A program made the position numbers and the translations under genes. The notes under the pieces were generated by a model that saw only the letters and a list, made by a program, of their open reading frames with translations, was not told the DNA's origin and did no database searches. This document shows, piece after piece, positions 58,486 to 64,000 of a stretch of DNA of 64,000 nucleotides (positions are counted from its first letter, which is position 1; each line of letters begins with the position of its first letter). The stretch is from Zizania palustris. Lineage: Eukaryota; Streptophyta; Magnoliopsida; Poales; Poaceae. The stretch covers positions 57,889,700 through 57,953,699 of the forward strand of contig JAAALK010000283.1 of the NCBI GenBank assembly GCA_019279435.1. Direction: 5' to 3'.

Positions 58486-60639
58486 AGTCGACGTACTGGT
58501 CCTCTTTTGACGAGTCGACACTCGACACGGCTTGTACAAGACACGGAACATTCTCCCTGCATAAATTTTAGTGCACATCGCTATAAACAAGGCAGCATGC
58601 GCGCGCGCGGCCGGGCAACAGACATTTAAAAAAAAGAGTACTACTACTGCTACTCGTAGCAAGTACTACGGCAGTAGTACTCCTCGCCTCCACGCACCCA
58701 TCGTAGCATACTACTACTACGTCCATCTATCGCTCGCTAGCGAGCTAGCAGTGGACAGGAGGTCGACATGCGGGCAGCGCGCGCATGATTGCGGGAGGAG
58801 AAGAAGGCGAGAAGAATCCAAGATCGATCGATCGCTTTCTCTCATGAGCGTTTGTCTCTTCGGGAGAAGATCTGAGATGATGTACTGCATCGATCGGCAG
58901 CTAGCGTAGCGTAGCGAGCGCCCCGCCATATATGATGATGGTGGCCACTGCATGCACCCCCCAGCTGCATGCGTTTCTTTATCTATCTACCATACTCGCG
59001 ATGCCAATCCGTTCTCGGCCACTTTGAGTAACACTGGTACTGGTACTGTGTATTGTTCAAAATCAAACTGCAATGTTAATAACCTATAGTGTTTGGTCGA
59101 AATAAACATGCATGCTGTACAGCTAGCTAGTAGATAAAAGGGGCAGATAGAACATGCACTTGCATGCATGATGCGGTTGCAGGGTTGGGAGAGTCGGAGT
59201 GCTCCATCGATGGAGCAACCCCGGCAGGCAGGCAGACAGCTCGCCTGTCTCACCGATGAGGATCGTGTCAGATCGGGGGCATCATTATGCGAAAGCACCC
59301 AGTTAATCGCCTTTTAGCTTAGCTTAGCTTTGGCCGTGTTTAATTCTAGCTAGCTAGGGGGGAGCTGAGCTCGATCGATCGATCTGCGTCTCATCCAACT
59401 CCAAGTACGCCGATTTGTACGGCCAGATATGTTACAAGTAACAACGTTTGGAAGTTTAGCATCACGTCGTCAGTTAAACACACTAGCCGCTATTACCACT
59501 ATCGTCCTTTCAAGTCGCTTAACACATGCTGTCCATGTGTGGCCTGGGAGTAGTGGCACTACACTGTGGCAGCAGGCGGATGGGGCTGCGATCTGACTGA
59601 CGGCAGTACGTACATTCGATGGTCACCTCAAGTTCCGATCATGACGCGGTGGCCCACGCCGCCAGAAAAAGATGTCACGACGACGACGACGAAGCAGCAG
59701 CGCACACACACACAGTTGAGTAGCCCCGGTAACAGTGTGGTCGCGCGCGCGCGCGGCGCGCCTATCGCCCCAGAAAAGGTGTCGCGACCTGGCCTGCCGG
59801 GCCCCCGCCGCGCCGCTGCATGCATGCACGCGCTTCTCTTCTCTTCTCTTCTCTTCTCTTCTCTTCTCTTCTCTTCTCTCTTCCCTGGCTCTCCCTCCCG
59901 CCCGCGCGCGCACCGGCCCGCCCGCCCGCCCGCCCGCGCGCGCCTATCAGATTCAGAGTCCGGTCGCTCGAATGCATGCATGGGCAGGTCCGGAAGGTCG
60001 AGCCCCCGGTCTCCGGCCGGCCGCCTCGGCGCGCGGCGGCAGCGGCATGATGGCGTTTGACGGCGATGATGGCCTCCACGGCTGCCCCCGACAGCGCCAC
60101 GCCCTACGCCCTGGAGTGTGTTCCCTCCCACTGTGCCCTACGCCGGCCCCTCTCCCGCAGTTTACACCGAGCATGCATGCATATTATTAACATTAACAGT
60201 CCGTATAAACAGATTAATATTGTTTATTTTTCACCTGGTGGCGTGGAGGACGTAATGACGCCCAGGTGACGCAGGCTTAATACCCTACGGCCTACTCGTC
60301 GTATTACCTTAAAAAGTAGTATCCCGCCATTTTATATAGGGTTGTTTGTCGTGCTGTCATTGGCACGGTCTGTTGTTTCGGATAGAGTCCTACTATACAT
60401 ACGATTGGGAGAGCCGACTTTCACACGACTGCTATACACACAAGCGGAGTAGTGCTGTTTGCTCTATTGGATTATCCGGGAGTCGGCTTGTTTAGTCGTG
60501 TGCATAGCATTTTCGTTTTGGATATGATCTTAGATACTAGTGCGTATTTTTTTGTTAATTTCTATCAAATATGATACGGTAGTAAAAATAACGTATAAAA
60601 TAAGAAAAAAATACTACTTCAAGAATATAAACGTTCAAA
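58486..60639. other. intergenic stretch with GC-rich island
   Basis: It contains many GATCGATC and TGCATGCA words, a CTA-rich patch (58640-58720), a GCGCGCGC run (59742-59760) and a GC-rich island (59640-60150). Open frames in the island overlap on both strands and are driven by the repeats and composition. I find no recognisable protein or RNA gene. Confidence 0.5.
59833..59880. repeat. (CTTCT)9 pentanucleotide repeat
   Basis: About nine copies of the pyrimidine pentamer inside a GC-rich island, followed by a CCCG repeat near 59920-59940. Confidence 0.92.
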
Positions 60640-60825
60640 ATACAGAATAAAATACAAAACAACTTATTTTAACAACTCCCATACAAATCTAATACTACAG
60701 TTAACTTTACTGAGATTTCAGATGAAGTTATCAAACATCTTTTATCATATAATACTATAATATTGAACAATACTACAGTATTGCTTCTAAAACTACAAAA
60801 AACTTTGTTTCCAAACAGAACCTAA
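60640..60825. mobile_element. truncated Tourist-like element end
   Basis: Homologous to the right part of the element at 61321-61753: TAATACTATA, TACAGTATTGCTTC, AAAACTACAAAA and a final TTTCCAAACAGAACC before TAA. The left half is missing. Confidence 0.6.
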
Positions 60826-61320
60826 AATTGTCCACGTATCACTACTACTCTTCAGACATTAACTGGCTTACTGGGCTGTGCAGTGTGCACTGTTTTGGAT
60901 GTCTGACTCGGCAAGGCCAAAAATGTATCTTTGATACTAAAATTTGACCAAAATACAGTAGTACCTACTTAATTAGTGACTCTTAGAGTTAAGAATTTAT
61001 CCTAAAGGTAGCAAATTAGTAAAATATTGTTTTTATCTCTAAATTAAAGTATTCATACTAACCTAACCTTGGATTTTATTGCTCGTTACTCAACCTAACT
61101 ATGTGATATTGGTTAGGGTGGATGATGATGGGAAAGAGCAAGGATCAGACAACAAGAATCAATGCGTTTAGGGTTAGGGCGGGCTTCCAAATGCATATGA
61201 GCCCACCTGGCAATCGAACAAGATCAGGCTGAACAAGAGAGAGAAGGAAATAAATTTGGAAAAGAATTTGTGTTCTGATTTTGGAAAAAAGGACAACAAA
61301 AGAACAATGAAACAAGATTA

Positions 61321-61753
61321 GGCCCTGTTTCGGAACATAGTTTTTAGAAACTATATTATTTCAAAAACTACACTATACTACATCCATGACAATACCATAA
61401 TTTATAGGGTTAATTTTTTCCGTGCCATTACAATTTTTGCGGTTTGCCAATATGCCATCGATGTGTCACTGACATATGGGGGCCGCCACAGTCACTGACA
61501 GTGGCATATAGGCAATTTCTGAAAATTATAATGACATGTGAGTAATTTTCCCTAGTTTATAATATCATAATTTTTAAAAAAGTGTCTCGTACCAAAGTTT
61601 TCAATATTGTATATTGAGTATAGTATTTCTAATACTGCAGTTTACTTTTCAGATAGAGTTGTCAAACACTTTTTAGTATATAATACTATAGTATTGCTCA
61701 ATACGAAAGTATTGCTTCCAAAACTACAAAAATTTGTGTTCCCAAACAGGGCC
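61321..61753. mobile_element. Tourist-like MITE with a second MITE nested inside
   Basis: The ends GGCCCTGTTTCGGAACA and TGTTCCCAAACAGGGCC are inverted repeats bordered by TTA (61318-61320 and 61754-61756). The interior is interrupted at 61407-61552. Confidence 0.87.
61407..61552. mobile_element. small Mutator-like MITE nested in the Tourist element
   Basis: Inverted ends GGGTTAATTTTTTCCGTGCC and, inverted, GGGAAAATTACTCACATGTC share the TCATTA/CCATTA-AATTTT continuation. A 9-bp flank TAATTTATA / TAGTTTATA (8 of 9 identical) fits a Mutator-type target duplication. It is 146 bp. Confidence 0.6.
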
Positions 61754-61756
61754 TTA

Positions 61757-63544
61757 GACTCCTTGTAGGCAACTTATGACTAGTTTATGGTGTAAAAAAG
61801 TCATCAATTATCTAAAAGGCAAAATGTAGTGTCTAAATAAGTCATAAACTGTTGGTAGAAAAAAGCTCATGTTTTGAGCCTTTCCAATCTTATTTGAATT
61901 CCCACTTCGTCTAATATAAAAAATCATCAAAAATAATGATATTATCAATTAAACATCAAATAAAAGAACTCTAGGGTTAATATATGATATCTTCACCATA
62001 CAAAATAGACGATAAGCTTATATTTTAGAAGTCGTTTAGAACGAGACATCGAACTTCTCAGAGCATATTTAGATACCGATTTATTTGAACCGTTAAGCTT
62101 AAACTAACTTATAAATAAACCAAAACCAATTAAAAACGACCTTTAGTGTGGTGTGACCGAGATAGATAGGAAATATTGCTAGAGCGAAGGAAGAGTGAGA
62201 CCACAATAGATAAGGGTCGAGAAAGGTCATCTAGAATACATGAATTTTTGTATATATTTACATGGTTTAGTTTGAATTTTTGTTAAATTTCTCTGAAACA
62301 TCAACATGGCTGGTGTTGGTGGCATGGCATGTGTTTCTGTGTAGAAGTATTTAAAGTGTATCCTCTGACCTTTCTCCATTGACCGGTACAAAAGCAGCAA
62401 TGTGAGCTGTTAGATCAAGCATGCATTGAGCTCTAAGAATATGGTGGGACACAGATAAAATGCTTGTCAGTGTAGTGCGTACGACTCAGTTTCTCTTTGA
62501 TTTGATCGCAGTTTCCTGACAGACCGGTCCAGAGTATGATTTCGACATGTCTCTACAAAAAAAAACGAAGGGAGATAATTCGTTTGAAACCAATTAAGAC
62601 GTAATTTGATATTGGCACGCCAAACTACTTAATTATATATATCAAGAAATGAAACGGAGAAATCGGTGGCCATGTTGAAGTTGAACCCATTTCACGACGA
62701 GATTGCTGCACAGCAACAAGCCAACAACAGGAGGAAGAGCGTGGTATGGCAATGCGATCGACGCAGGATCGGAGGTAGCTAGCAAGCGCATCTGAGACAA
62801 GAATTCTTTCGAGAGCTATTATTGGCGTGCCACATAATCTGGAAACAGGAGACTGGGCGCTAGCAGACAGCCCGTGAAGTACAATCTCGACGAGCAATCT
62901 CGCGTGTCCGGTGGTACGGCGCCCCACCACCACCGAGCGCGGGGGCAGCACCACTCCCCACGCCATCATGCGTGTCCCCCTCCGGCGCGCCGCCCCCGCC
63001 TCGCCACTATCCCGCCGCCTCCACCCAGCTCCGTCCCCTAGGCGCCCAGCGGTGTACGCATCGATGGCCCCGGCGAGGCATGCACGCACGGCCACGCCCG
63101 GCTCCCTCTCCCCCAATCCGACGGAGCTCCTCCTCCTCCTCCGTCGTCGTCGCCGCCGCTAATGGGGTTGTGGACGGAGAGGTCAATATAAAAATTTGTT
63201 TTTTATATATAATTACTACTACGTCCAATCGATCATGGAGTATAATTTTTCACATTAAAATTCCTTTCCGGGGTGTGGTCGCTTGCTCGTGGCGTGGCAC
63301 GGTGGGAAGCGGCACGCGCACCCACACACACCACCCGCAGCACAGCAGCACCAATCGAGTGCGCACGCCGTCTCATTAATTCGCTCCCTCTCCTCGCCTC
63401 CCACTGCACTCCATCTTCTTCTCCTCTCCTGTGCTGCTGCTGCCTCTCTGTATCATCTGCTCAAAAGGAGTGCTAGGGCAAACAAAAAAAAAAGGAGCTC
63501 GGAGGAACACCAATCCGAGCATCCAACGCATCCTCGTCCCGCAG
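61757..63544. other. intergenic DNA and upstream region of the right-edge gene
   Basis: AT-rich to about 62600, then rising GC content. A 163-codon minus-strand frame (62625-63116) lies over a CpG-rich block and has no recognisable domain, so I do not call it. The 300 bases before 63545 are probably the promoter of the + strand gene at the edge. Confidence 0.5.
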
Positions 63545-63552
63545 TATATAAA
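63545..63552 (+). promoter_or_regulatory. probable TATA box of the right-edge gene
   Basis: TATATAAA in an otherwise GC- and C-rich stretch, followed after about 30 bases by a (CATC)n pyrimidine-rich leader. Confidence 0.6.
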
Positions 63553-63575
63553 ACCCCATTGTTGGCTCCATCCTC

Positions 63576-63625
63576 CCATCCACCCATCCATCCATCCATC
63601 CATCCATCCATCCTTCCTTCCATCT
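63576..63625 (+). repeat. (CATC)n repeat in the probable 5' leader
   Basis: About eleven CATC-type tetramers (CCATCCATCC, with CACCC and CTTCC variants) immediately downstream of the TATA box, so likely in the 5' UTR. Confidence 0.85.
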
Positions 63626-63705
63626 AGCTCAGTCACTTTTGTCTCCTCTGTTGTGCTCAGTCGCCAGCTCCTCCGGCCGGTTCTTCCTGATCGGGGTAGG
63701 ATACG

Positions 63706-63762
63706 ATGCCGTGGACGGGGACGGCCGCGCGGCTGGCGGCGCTGTTCCGCGTCATCCTGTGA
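63706..63762 (+). other. possible upstream ORF, 18 codons
   Basis: An ATG opens an 18-codon frame (MPWTGTAARLAALFRVIL, then TGA) between the TATA box and the next frame at 63829. It could be an upstream ORF that affects translation, or simply leader sequence. No known conserved uORF is recognised. Confidence 0.35.
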
Positions 63763-63828
63763 TCTCTCTCTCTCTCGATCGCTGTCGCGGTCGGCGCGGC
63801 GCGGCGCGCCGGCAGGGCGGCGGAGGGC

Positions 63829-63918
63829 ATGCGCGTGGGGTTCAACCGGAGCCTTGACGCCCTAGTGATGACAAGTGGCGCCGTCGCGTACTACCACAGA
63901 TTGACGCAAGTGTGCCAG
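63829..63918 (+). CDS. possible first coding exon of an unidentified gene, cut by the window edge
   Basis: An ATG at 63829 opens 30 codons (MRVGFNRSLDALVMTS..., ending YYHRLTQVCQ) and ends exactly in phase 0 at a good splice donor, CCAG|GTGAGCGTG, at 63919. TATA box, leader repeat and donor all lie on the + strand, so a transcribed gene starts here. I do not recognise the protein. The reading frame is a guess, because the rest of the gene is outside the window and the transcript could begin coding in a later exon. Confidence 0.4.
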
Positions 63919-64000
63919 GTGAGCGTGAGACGACCCCATCAGTCTCCTCCTCTTCGCGTTGCATTGTTCAAAGATCTTTCTTTCTTTCTATCTTTCTTGT

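Noticed and set aside
59566..60190. Overlapping open frames of 100-167 codons on both strands
   Set aside because: Driven by the CTTCT pentamer, the CCCG repeat and GC content. No family resemblance.
62625..63116. 163-codon minus-strand open frame
   Set aside because: No recognisable domain; it overlaps a CpG-rich block with open frames on the other strand. The region is more likely the promoter of the + strand edge gene.

Overview
This window is nuclear DNA from a grass (Poaceae). Three multi-exon genes give predicted proteins that align closely with plant families as I know them: an ERI1-like plastid exonuclease, peroxisomal acyl-CoA oxidase 3, and pheophytinase. The introns have GT-AG borders, and the intergenic DNA is full of grass-type Tourist and Stowaway MITEs, Mutator-like elements, CACTA, hAT and PIF/Harbinger elements and LTR retrotransposon remains. 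A panicoid grass is my guess, but the species cannot be fixed from the sequence alone.

Layout. 1-5330: AT-rich intergenic DNA with nested MITEs. 5331-7847 (-): an intact single-exon gene for an 838-residue, largely disordered plant protein of unknown function. 8000-17200: transposon-rich DNA. It holds a CACTA remnant (12280-13733) carrying a Pack-MULE (12759-13655), which in turn carries the start of a 3-hydroxyacyl-CoA dehydrogenase gene. 17273-23373 (-): ERL1-like DEDDh exonuclease, 6 coding exons, with a LINE tail and a copia remnant in intron 2. 24381-30142 (-): ACX3, 13 coding exons, 685 aa. 31302-38777: a 7.5 kb PIF/Harbinger element with a decayed transposase, a decayed Myb-like ORF1 and a 45-bp minisatellite, interrupted by a 2 kb solo LTR. 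39568-41581: a second solo LTR of the same family in inverted orientation. 41781-50244: a small copia-type LTR element holding a 3.2 kb LTR, which holds a second LTR of its own family; a hAT element sits in the interior. 50630-51097 (-): a receptor-kinase pseudogene. 51586-56974 (+): pheophytinase with a TATA box, a 5' UTR intron and 5 coding exons. 58300-63500: intergenic DNA with more MITEs and GC-rich simple repeats. From 63545 (+): the promoter and first exon of an unidentified gene that runs off the window.

How the genes relate. ERL1 acts on plastid rRNA and PPH on chlorophyll breakdown in the plastid. ACX3 acts in peroxisomal beta-oxidation. They share no operon-like logic, although PPH and ACX3 both belong to organelle dismantling and lipid recycling during senescence. 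I found no evidence for a wholly new biological system. The unusual content is the transposon architecture: multi-level nesting with readable target-site duplications, a gene-capturing MULE, and two inverted 2 kb solo LTRs that could form a long hairpin transcript.
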